This document shows positions 41,867-51,236 of a DNA stretch of 64,000 bases, piece after piece. The notes beneath the pieces were generated by a model, which had not been told where the DNA came from, did no database searches, and worked only from the letters and a program-made list of their open reading frames with translations. The position numbers and the translations under genes were made by a program. Each line of letters begins with the position of its first letter. Positions within the stretch are counted from its first letter, which is position 1. The stretch comes from Solimonas sp. K1W22B-7 (GTDB lineage Bacteria > Pseudomonadota > Gammaproteobacteria > Nevskiales > Nevskiaceae), in contig NZ_CP031704.1 of the NCBI RefSeq assembly GCF_003428335.1, forward strand, positions 2,790,001-2,854,000, in the 5' to 3' direction.

Positions 41867-44566
41867 ATGAACACGCTTGTCCCGGACCCTCCGCGCCCCT
41901 CCCCCGATGCCCTGCTCGAACGCGCCAGGCGCGAGCAGCGCGGCAAGCTGAAGGTCTTCCTGGGCGCCGCGCCGGGCGTGGGCAAGACCTACGAGATGCT
42001 GTCCTCGGCGCGAAAGAAGCAGCGCGACGGCGTGGACGTGGTGATCGGCATCGTCGAGACCCACGGACGCCGCGAAACGATGGCGCTGCTGGAGGGCTTG
42101 CCGCTGCTTGCGCGCAAGCGCGTGCCCTACGAGGGACGCGAACTGGAGGAGATGGACCTCGACGCCATCCTGGCACGCAAGCCCCAGCTGGTCCTGGTCG
42201 ACGAACTGGCGCATACCAATGCGCCGGGCAGCCGACACCCCAAGCGCCATATGGACGTCGAGGAACTGCTGGGTACCGGCATCGACGTCTACTCGACGCT
42301 GAACATCCAGCATCTCGAAAGCCTCAACGACGTCGTTGCCAGCATCACGCGCGTGCGGGTGCGGGAAACCGTGCCCGACGCGATACTCGACCTGGCCGAC
42401 GAAATCGAAGTCATCGACATCACGCCGGAAGAACTGATCGAACGCCTGCGCGAGGGCAAGGTCTACCATGGCGATGCCGGTGAGCGCGCCCTGCAGGGCT
42501 ACTTCAACACCGGCAACCTGACCGCCCTGCGCGAACTGGCGCTGCGCCGTACCGCGGAGCGGGTCGACGAGCAGTTGCGCCACCACCGTCGCGCCCAGGG
42601 CATCCAGGACGTCTGGGCCGCCGGCGAGAGCGTACTGGTCTGCATCACCGAATCACCGGGCTCGCAGGCCCTGGTCCGCCGCGCCAAGCGCCTGGCCGAC
42701 CGCTTCGATGCGCCCTGGACGGCGCTGTACCTGGAAACCGCGCGCAGCCTGCAGCTGGACGAGCGCCAGCGCGACCAGATCGCCGAGACGCTGCGGCTGG
42801 CCGAACGGCTCGACGGCAACGCATTGTCGATTCCCGGCAGCAGCGATATCGCCGGCGACGTGCTGGCCTACGCCAGCGAGCACAACGTCACCCACATCGT
42901 CACCGGAAAGTCGCGGCGCAGCCGCTGGTTCGAGCTGCTGCACGGTTCGGTGGTCGACCAGCTGGTCCGGCGTGCGCGCAACATTTCGATCCACGTCATC
43001 GCCGACCCCGAGGTCGAAAAGAAGCCGGTCGCACCGCGGCGCCTCGGGCGTGCCGGCAACTGGAATCTCGCGGCGCTGTTGCCCGTCACCCTGCTGGTCG
43101 CCGCCGCCACGTCGCTGGGCTGGGTCATCCACGCCGCCACCAAGGTGCACAACGTGGCGCTGATCTTCCTGGCGGCCGTCATGATCAGCGCGACGCGCTA
43201 TGGACTCGTGCCCAGCCTCTACGCGGCCCTTGCCAGTTCGGCGGCCTACAACTTCTTCTTTCTCGAACCGCGCTACAACTTCACGATCGGCGATCCGGCC
43301 AACGTGCTGTCGCTGATTTTCTTCATCGCCGTATCGGTACTGGTCAGCCAGCTGATGGTACGGCTGCGCGAACAGGGGATGGCGACCCGCGAGCAGGCCC
43401 ACAGCACTGCCGAGCTGCTCAACTTCACGCGCCGGCTGGCAGGCCTGCGCAAGCTGGAGGAACTGCTCGCCGTCACGGCGGAACAGACCACCCGCATCCT
43501 CGACCTGCAGGCGGTGGTCCTGCTGCCCGAGGATGACGGCCAGCGCCTGCGCGCCGACCCCGCGGGCCCGCTGGACGAAAAGGATCTCGCCGCTGCGCAC
43601 TGGTGCTTCGAGAAGGGCCAGCCCACCGGTCGTGGCGCCGACACCCTGCCCGGCGCCAGCCGCCTGTACGTGCCGCTGCGGACACCGGCGGGTATCGTTG
43701 GCGTGCTCGGCGTCCAGCGCGGCGATGGTGAATTCCTGCTGCATCCCTCGGAGCGGCGCATGATCGACACCATCGCCGACCTGGCGGCGATCACCGTCGA
43801 GCGCATCCGCCTGGCCAAGCAGATCGACCAGGCGCGCACGCTGGCGGAAACCGAGCAACTGCGTTCGGCCCTGCTCACCTCGATCTCGCACGACCTGCGC
43901 ACGCCGCTGGCGAGCATCATGGGCTCCATTTCCTCGCTGCGGTCCTACGACGCGATGTATACGGCCGGGCAACGCGAGGAACTGCTGGTCACCGCCCAGG
44001 ACGAAACCGAGCGCATGCACCGCTTCGTCGGCAACCTGCTGGACATGACCCGGCTCGATGCCGGCGCCCTGCAGCCCAAGCGCGAGACCTGCGAACTGCA
44101 GGAGATCGTCGGCTCGGCGCTGCAGCACACGGCGCGCCTGCTGGAACGGCATCAGGTCGTCACCGCCTATGCGCCGGACCTGCCGATGCTGAGCCTGGAC
44201 TTCGTGCTGATGGAGCAGGTGCTGGTCAACCTGCTGGAGAACGCCGGCAAGTACGCCCCCGAGGGCAGCCGCATCGAGGTCTCGGCGCAGCGCCACCGCT
44301 ACGCCGTCTCCATCGAGGTGCGTGACGAGGGCCCAGGCATCCCCGAGGCCGACCTGCAGCGCATCTTCGATCCCTTCTTCCGCATCCGTGGTGGCGATCG
44401 CCAGCGCGCCGGCATCGGCCTGGGCCTGGCGGTCTGCCGCGGCTTCGTCGACGCCATGGGCGGACGCATCCGCGCGCGCAACCGCCGCGAGCGCAGCGGC
44501 AGCGTCTTCGAGATCGAGCTGCCCTCGTCCCTGTTCGTGGCACCGGCCCAGGGGATCGAAAGCTGA
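41867..44566 (+). CDS. kdpD: Osmosensitive K+ channel sensor histidine kinase
   Basis: 899 aa, the full family length. Residues ~20-230 are the KdpD ATP-binding domain (Walker A GAAPGVGKTYEML; DELAHTNAPGSRHPKRH). ~250-370 is a Usp domain (LVCITESPGSQALVRRAKRLADRF). ~395-500 holds the DUF4118 four-helix membrane region, ~515-650 a GAF domain, then HisKA with the phospho-acceptor His in SISHDLRTPLASIMG and HATPase (NLLENAGKYAPEG, DEGPGI, GIGLGLAVCRG). It senses low K+ or turgor and phosphorylates KdpE. Its stop overlaps the kdpE ATG by one base. Confidence 0.97.
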   Translation: MNTLVPDPPRPSPDALLERARREQRGKLKVFLGAAPGVGKTYEMLSSARKKQRDGVDVVIGIVETHGRRETMALLEGLPLLARKRVPYEGRELEEMDLDAILARKPQLVLVDELAHTNAPGSRHPKRHMDVEELLGTGIDVYSTLNIQHLESLNDVVASITRVRVRETVPDAILDLADEIEVIDITPEELIERLREGKVYHGDAGERALQGYFNTGNLTALRELALRRTAERVDEQLRHHRRAQGIQDVWAAGESVLVCITESPGSQALVRRAKRLADRFDAPWTALYLETARSLQLDERQRDQIAETLRLAERLDGNALSIPGSSDIAGDVLAYASEHNVTHIVTGKSRRSRWFELLHGSVVDQLVRRARNISIHVIADPEVEKKPVAPRRLGRAGNWNLAALLPVTLLVAAATSLGWVIHAATKVHNVALIFLAAVMISATRYGLVPSLYAALASSAAYNFFFLEPRYNFTIGDPANVLSLIFFIAVSVLVSQLMVRLREQGMATREQAHSTAELLNFTRRLAGLRKLEELLAVTAEQTTRILDLQAVVLLPEDDGQRLRADPAGPLDEKDLAAAHWCFEKGQPTGRGADTLPGASRLYVPLRTPAGIVGVLGVQRGDGEFLLHPSERRMIDTIADLAAITVERIRLAKQIDQARTLAETEQLRSALLTSISHDLRTPLASIMGSISSLRSYDAMYTAGQREELLVTAQDETERMHRFVGNLLDMTRLDAGALQPKRETCELQEIVGSALQHTARLLERHQVVTAYAPDLPMLSLDFVLMEQVLVNLLENAGKYAPEGSRIEVSAQRHRYAVSIEVRDEGPGIPEADLQRIFDPFFRIRGGDRQRAGIGLGLAVCRGFVDAMGGRIRARNRRERSGSVFEIELPSSLFVAPAQGIES

Positions 44567-45255
44567 TGGATGCCGGAACCATCCTGGTGGTGGACGACGA
44601 GGTGCCGATCCGGCGCCTGCTGCGCACCACGCTCGGCGCGCACCGCTTCGAGGTGCTGGAGGCGGGCAACGCCGCCCATGCCCTGCAGGCCGTGCGCGAA
44701 CGCGAGCCCGACCTGGTGCTGCTGGACCTGGCCTGCCCGACCGCGACGGCCTGGAACTGCTGCGCGACATCCGCGGCTTCAGCCCGGTGCCGGTGATCGT
44801 GCTCAGCAGCCGCGACGGCGAGTCCGGCAAGGTGCAGGCGCTGGACGAGGGCGCCGACGACTACGTCACCAAGCCCTTCGGCGCCGAGGAACTGCTGGCA
44901 CGCATCCGCGCTGCCTTGCGCCACCGCCTGCAGCAGCAGGGGGCTCGGCCGGTCTACCGCAACGGCCGCCTGGCGGTGGACCTGGTGCGGCGGCAGGTGC
45001 TGCTGGGCGAGGCCGAACTGCATCTGTCGCCCAAGGAGTACGACATCCTGCAGCAGCTGGTGCTGCACGCCGGCAAGGTGCTGACCCACCGTCACCTGCT
45101 GCGGGCCGTCTGGGGCAGCGAGCTGGAGGCCGACGTGCAGTATTTGCGCGTCTATATCCGCCAATTGCGCGCCAAGCTGGAGCCGGACCCGGAGCGTCCG
45201 ACCCTGATCCTGACCGAACCGGGGTGTCGGATACCGCCTCAAGGACGCACAATAA
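44566..45255 (+). pseudogene. kdpE: Response regulator KdpE, two single-base frameshifts
   Basis: Conceptual translation (229 aa) is a normal OmpR-type regulator: receiver with VVDDE, phospho-Asp54 (LVLLDLGLPDRDG) and the Lys in VTKPFG, then a winged-helix domain (LSPKEYDILQQLVLHAGKVLTHRHLL). One G is missing near 44730 (CTGGCCTGCC for CTGGGCCTGCC), just after Asp54. One G is extra at 45221-45224 (GGGG for GGG), spoiling TEPGVGYRLK. The two indels restore length overall, and the genuine end is the TAA at 45253-45255. Either a recent pseudogene or consensus errors; codon use between the shifts is unperturbed. Confidence 0.9.
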
Positions 45256-45337
45256 GCTTGCTAAGCTGTGTGGATAGCCGAACTTAACGGCGTCCTCCAC
45301 ACTCTCAGAGCGCCCTCCGGCCCACCAACCGCACACC

Positions 45338-46418
45338 ATGACGATCCGTCGCCTCCCGACGCTGCTGCTGCTGTCCTGCCTTGCCCTGTCCGCCTGCAAG
45401 CAGGCCGAGGGCGGCGACGACGCCAAGTCCAAGAAGACCGCCAAGCCCGCGGTCGCCGTCGAAACCGCCACGGTCGGCACCGCCACGCTGGCGCGCGAGG
45501 TGGTCGCGGTCGGCAGCGTGCGTTCAGACGAATCGGTGACGCTGAGCCCGAAATCGCCGGCCGCATCTCCCTGGTCGGCTTCGAGGAAGGCCAGCCGGTC
45601 AGGCGTGGCCAGGTGCTGTTCGAGCTGGATGCCGCGGTGCATCGCGCCCAGGTCGCCCAGGCCCGCGCCGACCACGGGCTGGCGCAGCGCAACTACCAGC
45701 GCGGCCTGGAGCTGTTCGAGCGCAAGCTGATCTCGCAGCAGGAGCGCGACACCCTGCCTCCGCCCAGGAAGCCGCCGCCGCCTCGCTGGCCCTGGCCCAG
45801 GCCCAGCTGGCCAAGACCCGCATCGTCGCACCCTTCGCCGGCGTCGCCGGCCTGCGCCAGGTGAGTCCCGGCGACTACGTGAACCCGGGCCTGGCGCTGG
45901 TCAACCTGGAGGCGATGTCCAGCGTCAAGATCGACTTCAGCGTGCCGGAAACCGCCCTGCCGCAGCTGCACGCCGGCCAGCCGCTCAACATCGAGTTCGA
46001 CGCCTGGCCCGGCGAGCGATTCCGCGGCGAGCTCTACGCCATCGACCCGCGCGTGGCCGACACCACGCGTTCGGTCGGCCTGCGCGCGCGCCTGGCCAAC
46101 AGCGACGGCCGCCTGCGCCCGGGCCTGTTCGCCCGCGTGCGACTGGAAACCGGCTCCCGTGCCCAGGTGGTGGTGATTCCGGAACAGGCGGTGTTCCCGC
46201 GCGGCGAACAGCAGTTCGTCTATGTCGTCAGCGAGGGTGTCGCCAAGGAGCGCGAGATCAAGCTGGGCCAGCGCGAGCCCGGACGCGCCGAGGTGACCGA
46301 AGGCCTCAAGGCCGGCGAGACCATCATCACCTCGGGCCTGCAGAAAGTGTCTCCAGGGGCCACCGTGACCACCGCGGCAGCCCCGGCCGCAGCGCCTGCG
46401 GCGGCGCAAAAGCCCTGA
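45338..46418 (+). pseudogene. RND efflux membrane fusion lipoprotein, two frameshifts
   Basis: Joining three frames gives a ~360-aa MexA/AcrA-type periplasmic adaptor. A lipoprotein signal (LLLLSCLALSACKQ) leads to VETATVGTATLAREVVAVGSVRSDESVTLSP, the biotinyl-lipoyl region EIAGRISLVGFEEGQPVRRGQVLFELD, the hairpin RGLELFERKLISQQERDTL, then VSPGDYVNPGLALVNLEA and the beta-barrel ending VVVIPEQAVFPRGEQQFVYVV. One base is missing from the C-run at 45547-45549 and another at ~45756 (CTGCCTCC for CTGGCCTCC). No cognate HAE1 inner-membrane pump gene follows, so it is orphaned here. Confidence 0.85.
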
Positions 46419-46548
46419 GCCACACCCGCGCCGCTTGAGCAAACCGGGCGCTGCTGCCCACAATAAGCCCTCGTAACCGGCTGAAAGCCGGGCCTGGCCG
46501 CCACTGGATGTCAAAAGAACAGGCGGCGACAGCTTGCGGAGGAGCGCG

Positions 46549-49155
46549 GTGCCGATCACTGCCGATTCGATCCTGCGGTTCTTCATCGCCCTGGTCTACG
46601 GGCGCCGCCGCCTGACGTTCACGGTACTGATGGCGATCACGCTGGGCATGCTGGTCATGGCCATGCGCCTGCAGCCGGACGCCGGCTTCGAGAAGCAGAT
46701 TCCGCTGGAACACCCCTACATGAAGGTGTTCAAGCAATACGAGCAGGCCTTCGGCGGCGCCAACCTGATCTCCATCGCCCTGATCCGCAAGGACCGCAGC
46801 GACGGCGCCGGCATCTACGAGCCGCGCTTCCTGGAACACCTGCGCCGCATCACCGACGAGGTGTTCTTCCTGCCGGGCGTGGACCGCTCGCGGGTGTCCT
46901 CGCTGTTCACTCCCGGCGTGCGCTACATCGAGGTGGTCGAGGGCGGCTTCGGCTCCGGCGACGTGGTGCCGCGCAGCTACCAGCCGACGCCGGAGATGAT
47001 GCGGCTGATCCGCGGCAACGTCGCCAAGGCCGGCGTCATCGGCCGCCTGGTCTCGGCCGACCAGAACGGCGCGATGATCGTCGGCGAGCTGCTGGAGCAC
47101 GATCCCGCCACCGGCGAGAAACTGGACTACCGCTGGGTAGCGCTGGAGCTGGAGAAGATCCGCGGCCGCTACGCCCGGCCGCAGCGATGGCAGTGGCTGG
47201 CACGCGCCGACATGGAGGGCTACAAGGCCGGCGAGGTGGTATCGACGCGCTACTCCGCGCCGCCCTGGGCACCCTCGTTCTTCCAGGTCATTGCCGATCG
47301 CGAGCGCGCCGACGAGCCGGTGCGGCGCGTGCCGCGCAGCCAGCTGGAACTGCGCCAGTCGGCCAACCCGGACTACGACCCGAGCTTCGACGTCCACATC
47401 ATCGGCTTCGCCAAGGTGGTCGGCGACGTCACCGACGCCAGCGTCGAGGTGGTGGGCTTCTTCTTCGTCGCGCTGGTGCTGACGATGCTGCTGCTGTGGT
47501 CCTTCTGCGGCTCCTGGCGCCTGTCGCTGCTGCCGCTGTCGGCGGCGGTCACCGCGGTGGTCTGGGAGCTGGGCCTGCTGCGCCTGGCCGGCTTCGGCCT
47601 GGACCCCTTCGCGATCCTGGTGCCCTTCCTGATCCTGTCGATCGGCGTGTCGCACGGCGTGCAGTACATCAACGGCTGGGGCAACGAGGTGGCGGTGAAC
47701 CAGCGCAACTCGCTGGACGCCTCGATCGAGACCTTCCGCCGCCTGTTCATCCCCGGCACGGTCGCGATCCTGACCAACGTCATCGGCTTCGCCACGCTGG
47801 CCTTCATCAACATCGAGATCGTGCGCGAGATGGCGATCAACGCGGCGCTGGGCATGGCCGCGGTGATCGTCACCAACAAGGTGATGCTGCCGATCGTGCT
47901 GTCCTGGGTGGCCCTGCCGGACGTCGAGAAGTTCCGCCGGCGCCAGCAGCGCCGCGCCGAACTGGGCGACCGCCTGTGGCGCAAGCTGGCGCGCTACGCC
48001 GAGGCGAAGTACGCCATCCCCACCATCGGCGTGGCCCTGCTGGCGCTGGGCTGGGCGCTGTGGATCTATCCGCAGCTGACCATCGGCGACCAGCAGGTCG
48101 GCGTGCCGGAACTCAAGCCCGACGGCCGCTACAACCGCGACTCGCAGGCCATCGTGTCCAACTTCGCCATCGGCGTCGACCTGCTCAAGGTGCTGGCGGT
48201 GTCCGGCGAGTACGGCTGCGTCAAGCCGGAGAAGATGGAAACCATCGACCGCTACGCCTGGCACATGCAGAACACCGAGGGCGTGCAGTCGGTGCTGGCG
48301 CTGCCGCAGCTGGCCAAGCTGATCCGCGGCGCCTGGTTCGAGGACGCGCCCAAGTGGCGCGTGCTGCCGCGCAACCAGGAGGGCTTCGGCAACATCGCCG
48401 GCATGGTGCCGTCGTCGCTGGGCCTGAACAACCCGGACTGCAGCGTGATGCCGGTGCTGATCTTCACCCGCGATCACCGCGCCGAGACCATCGAGCGCAT
48501 CGTCGACGCCACCAAGGCCTTCGACGAGGCCAACCGCGACGGCGGCGTGGAGTTCAAGCTGGCCTCGGGCAACGTCGGCGTGATGGCTGCCACCAACGAG
48601 GAAATCCGCGCCCGCGAGATCGTGGTGATCATCTGGGTCCACCTGACACTGCTGATCTTCGTGTGGATCTCGTTCCGCTCGCTGGCCGCGGTGATCTGCA
48701 TCATCGCGCCGCTGGTGCTGTGCTCGCTGCTGACCTACGGCGGCATGGCCACGATCGGCATCGGCATGAAGTCGGCCACGCTGCCGGTGGCAGCCTTCGG
48801 CGTCGGCATCGGCGTGGACGACGGCATCTACCTGTGGAGCGTGCTGGCGGTGATGCTGTCGCGCGGCCTGCCGCTGCGCGAGGCCTACCTGGAGGCCCTG
48901 CGGCATACCGGCAAGGCGGTGATCTTCACCTCGCTGTCGCTGATCATCGCCGTGGTCACCTGGCTGTTCTCCGACCTGCAGTTCCAGCACGACATGGGCC
49001 TGCTGCTGCTGTTCATGTTCACGACCAACCTGTTCGGGGCCATCCTGCTGCTGCCGGCCCTGGCCTGGCTGGTGTTGAAACAAGACAGGCAAGAACCTTC
49101 CGCAAGCCCCAGAATCGAAGACAAGAACGACAGGAGCGGGGCCGAGGAGGCCTGA
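46549..49155 (+). CDS. RND-superfamily (MMPL-like) exporter
   Basis: 868 aa from a GTG at 46549, chosen for the GGAGG six bases upstream; a TTG at 46534 is less likely. Twelve membrane helices in two sets: one near the N terminus (LTFTVLMAITLGMLVMAM), five at ~300-460 (FFFVALVLTMLLLWSF, SIGVSHGVQYI), then a second repeat with VVIIWVHLTLLIFVW and FGVGIGVDDGIYLWSVL. Large periplasmic loops lie between. This class, distinct from AcrB pumps, is linked to lipid, hopanoid or hydrophobic-compound export. Next gene (DUF1329) starts four bases after the stop, so the pair is an operon. Confidence 0.88.
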   Translation: MPITADSILRFFIALVYGRRRLTFTVLMAITLGMLVMAMRLQPDAGFEKQIPLEHPYMKVFKQYEQAFGGANLISIALIRKDRSDGAGIYEPRFLEHLRRITDEVFFLPGVDRSRVSSLFTPGVRYIEVVEGGFGSGDVVPRSYQPTPEMMRLIRGNVAKAGVIGRLVSADQNGAMIVGELLEHDPATGEKLDYRWVALELEKIRGRYARPQRWQWLARADMEGYKAGEVVSTRYSAPPWAPSFFQVIADRERADEPVRRVPRSQLELRQSANPDYDPSFDVHIIGFAKVVGDVTDASVEVVGFFFVALVLTMLLLWSFCGSWRLSLLPLSAAVTAVVWELGLLRLAGFGLDPFAILVPFLILSIGVSHGVQYINGWGNEVAVNQRNSLDASIETFRRLFIPGTVAILTNVIGFATLAFINIEIVREMAINAALGMAAVIVTNKVMLPIVLSWVALPDVEKFRRRQQRRAELGDRLWRKLARYAEAKYAIPTIGVALLALGWALWIYPQLTIGDQQVGVPELKPDGRYNRDSQAIVSNFAIGVDLLKVLAVSGEYGCVKPEKMETIDRYAWHMQNTEGVQSVLALPQLAKLIRGAWFEDAPKWRVLPRNQEGFGNIAGMVPSSLGLNNPDCSVMPVLIFTRDHRAETIERIVDATKAFDEANRDGGVEFKLASGNVGVMAATNEEIRAREIVVIIWVHLTLLIFVWISFRSLAAVICIIAPLVLCSLLTYGGMATIGIGMKSATLPVAAFGVGIGVDDGIYLWSVLAVMLSRGLPLREAYLEALRHTGKAVIFTSLSLIIAVVTWLFSDLQFQHDMGLLLLFMFTTNLFGAILLLPALAWLVLKQDRQEPSASPRIEDKNDRSGAEEA

Positions 49156-49159
49156 CGCC

Positions 49160-50509
49160 ATGAAAAACAGCCCGATTTTCCTGATTTGCGCCCTGCTGGC
49201 CGGCCTCGCCCTGCCCGCGCAGGCCAAGGTTCCCGCCGCCGAAGCCGCAAAGCTGGGCAAGGAACTGACCCCCATGGGCGCGGAGGCGGCCGGCAACGCC
49301 GCCGGCACGATCCCGGCCTGGGACGGCGGCCTGCCGCAGAAGCCGATGCCGCGCGGCTTCAACCCGTACGCCGCGGAAAAGCCGCTGTACGTCATCACCG
49401 CCAAGAACGTCGACCAGTACAAGGACCTGCTGACCGAGGGTCACCGCCAGCTGTTCAAGACCTTCCCGGCCACCTACAAGATCCCGGTCTACCCGACGCA
49501 CCGCAGCGCCAGCTACCCGCCCTGGTTCTACGAGGCCACCAAGAAGAACGCCACCACGGTGGAGCTGACCAACAATGGCTACGGTTTCTGCTGCAGCACG
49601 CAGGGCTACCCGTTCCCGATCCCCAAGAACGGCACCGAGGTGATGTGGAACCACATCCTGCGCTACAACACCAAGGGCTTCCGCGGCTTCCTCAACATGG
49701 CCGCGACCAATGCCGACGGCTCCTACGTGGTGGAGCGCGACTACCTGGAACTGAGCTTCGTCTACAACAATCCCAAGACCACGCCGGACACGCTCAAGGG
49801 CATGAACGTCTATGCCCTGACCAAGGTGGTGTCGCCGCCCAACAAGGCCGGCGAGGCGCACCTGCTGCACGTGCCGCTGGACCGCATCAAGGACATGACC
49901 GGTGTCTGGGTCTACAACAACAGCGTCGGCCGCGCGCGGCGCATCGGCGAGGTGGGCTACGACAACCCGCTGTTCGACGGCCTGATGACGCACGACCAGA
50001 TCGACATGTTCAACGGCCCGCTGGACCGCTACACGATCAAGCTGCTGGGCAAGAAGGAGATGATCATCCCCTACAACAGCTACAAGCTGTACGACCCGGC
50101 GCTGAAGTACAAGGACATCGTCGGCAAGGGCCACATCAACCAGGACCTGACGCGCTACGAGCTGCACCGCGTCTGGGTGATCGAAGCCGAGGTCAAGGCC
50201 GGCTTCTCGCACCGCTACAAGAAGCGCACGTTCTATCTCGACGAGGATTCCTGGATCGTCCATGCCCAGGACATCTACGACGAGCGCAACCAGTTCTGGC
50301 GCACCGCCGAGTCGCATTCGATCTGCTTCGCCAACGTGCCGGTGGTGGTCAACGGCGTGCAGGTGCACTACGACCTGCAGTCGCGCCGCTACGTCGCGAT
50401 CAACCTGACCAACGAGGAAAAGAAGCTGATCGACTACGACTGGGAGGAGAGCCCCGGCTACTTCTCGCCGTCGACACTGAAGAAATTCGCCACCACGTCG
50501 CAGAAATGA
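49160..50509 (+). CDS. DUF1329 outer-membrane lipid-handling protein
   Basis: 449 aa. Sec signal peptide MKNSPIFLICALLAGLALPAQA. Mature start KVPAAEAAKLGKELTPMGAEAAGNAAGTIPAWDGGL is characteristic of DUF1329. Later LPxxRIKDMTGVWVYNNSVGRARRIGEVGYDNP and YNSYKLYDPALKYKDIVGKGHINQDLTRYELHRVWV. The fold is thought to be LolA/LolB-like, so it probably receives a lipid or hydrophobic substrate from the RND exporter. Such pairs are common in hydrocarbon- and steroid-degrading gammaproteobacteria, usually also with DUF1302, which is absent here. Confidence 0.92.
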   Translation: MKNSPIFLICALLAGLALPAQAKVPAAEAAKLGKELTPMGAEAAGNAAGTIPAWDGGLPQKPMPRGFNPYAAEKPLYVITAKNVDQYKDLLTEGHRQLFKTFPATYKIPVYPTHRSASYPPWFYEATKKNATTVELTNNGYGFCCSTQGYPFPIPKNGTEVMWNHILRYNTKGFRGFLNMAATNADGSYVVERDYLELSFVYNNPKTTPDTLKGMNVYALTKVVSPPNKAGEAHLLHVPLDRIKDMTGVWVYNNSVGRARRIGEVGYDNPLFDGLMTHDQIDMFNGPLDRYTIKLLGKKEMIIPYNSYKLYDPALKYKDIVGKGHINQDLTRYELHRVWVIEAEVKAGFSHRYKKRTFYLDEDSWIVHAQDIYDERNQFWRTAESHSICFANVPVVVNGVQVHYDLQSRRYVAINLTNEEKKLIDYDWEESPGYFSPSTLKKFATTSQK

Positions 50510-50529
50510 ATCCGGCAGCGGCCGGATTC
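50508..50529 (+). terminator. Hairpin at the DUF1329 gene end
   Basis: Nine-bp stem GAATCCGGC / GCCGGATTC with an AGCG loop, overlapping the stop codon. No T-tract, so efficiency is uncertain. Confidence 0.5.
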
Positions 50530-50536
50530 AAGGCTC

Positions 50537-50589
50537 GTTAAGCTGGCGTTCAGCCTGGCGAGTTAAGAGAGAATTCAGCTTGTGTTTCA
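50537..50589 (+). promoter_or_regulatory. Direct repeats, candidate PhoP-type operator
   Basis: Hexamers spaced exactly 11 bases: GTTAAG (50537) and GTTCAG (50548), then GTTAAG (50562), ATTCAG (50573) and GTTTCA (50584). OmpR/PhoP-family regulators bind such repeats, and the operon downstream encodes one. The last repeat ends 11 bases before the first ATG. Confidence 0.55.
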
Positions 50590-50600
50590 TAGGCTAGCAA

Positions 50601-50957
50601 ATGCCAGCCATGAACAAGATACTTGCCCTACTGATCGCCGCCTGCCTGCCGATGACCGCCACCCACGCCGCCGACTCCCCGCGCCCCTACGCCCAGGTGA
50701 TCAGCAGCCGTCCGGTGTACGGGGAAGTGCGGGTGGCCGAGCGGCATCGCGAATGCGCGCCGCCGGACGAGGCGGTAGCCGAAGATGTGGCGGCCTGCCG
50801 TACCGTCACCGCCTGGCGGCTGGAGCAGCGCGTGGAAGGCTACGACGTGCTGTACCACTACGATGGCCGGACCTACAACACCCGCCTGCCCTACGACCCT
50901 GGTGAACGCCTGCCGGTGCGCGACCGTAGTCGCGGTGCGGCGATGAGGCTACAGTAG
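50601..50957 (+). CDS. Small secreted protein related to the 17-kDa surface-antigen N-terminal region
   Basis: 118 aa (an ATG at 50610 would give 115). Signal peptide MNKILALLIAACLPMTATHA. The mature part YAQVISSRPVYGEVRV...ECAPPDE...VAACRTVTAWRLEQRVEGYDVLYHYDGRTYNTRLPYDPGERLPVR resembles the soluble part of glycine-zipper 17-kDa antigen proteins but lacks the glycine zipper. Two conserved cysteines could form a disulfide. First gene of the operon with the PepSY protein and the two-component genes. Confidence 0.72.
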   Translation: MPAMNKILALLIAACLPMTATHAADSPRPYAQVISSRPVYGEVRVAERHRECAPPDEAVAEDVAACRTVTAWRLEQRVEGYDVLYHYDGRTYNTRLPYDPGERLPVRDRSRGAAMRLQ

Positions 50958-50960
50958 GCC

Positions 50961-51224
50961 ATGCGCGGGGTCACCGCCCTACTGCTGGTACTGCTGGGCA
51001 GTCTCGTTGCGGGCGCGGCCACGGCCGAACCCCGGGGAGACCGCCGGTCCATGGAGTTCCGGAGCGACCGGGACCATGGCATGTCCATGCGGGAAGCCGC
51101 CGACCGCGCGCAGCGCAAGCACGGCGGACGCGTGCTGGCGATCGACCAGGACGGCTTCGGCGGCTACCGCGTGAAGCTGCTCAAGGACGGCGAAGTCCGC
51201 ACCGTCCATGTTTCCCCTGAATAA
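50961..51224 (+). CDS. Small secreted PepSY-domain protein
   Basis: 87 aa. Signal peptide (VTALLLVLLGSLVAGAATAE), then a single PepSY unit: MSMREAADRAQRKHGGRVLAIDQDG followed by FGGYRVKLLKDGEVRTVHVSPE. Periplasmic PepSY proteins often precede two-component genes and may modulate the sensor (inference). Three bases after the previous stop and 12 before the response regulator ATG. Confidence 0.82.
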   Translation: MRGVTALLLVLLGSLVAGAATAEPRGDRRSMEFRSDRDHGMSMREAADRAQRKHGGRVLAIDQDGFGGYRVKLLKDGEVRTVHVSPE

Positions 51225-51236
51225 CTACAAGACAAA

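Noticed and set aside
44725-44735. Programmed ribosomal frameshift in kdpE
   Set aside because: No slippery heptamer or downstream structure is evident, and three further indels nearby favour error or decay.
46327-49422. 1031-codon open frame antisense to the RND exporter
   Set aside because: His/Gln/Arg-rich shadow of a GC-rich gene; no domain, and the opposite strand is clearly coding. The same holds for the ~850-codon frame antisense to gyrA.
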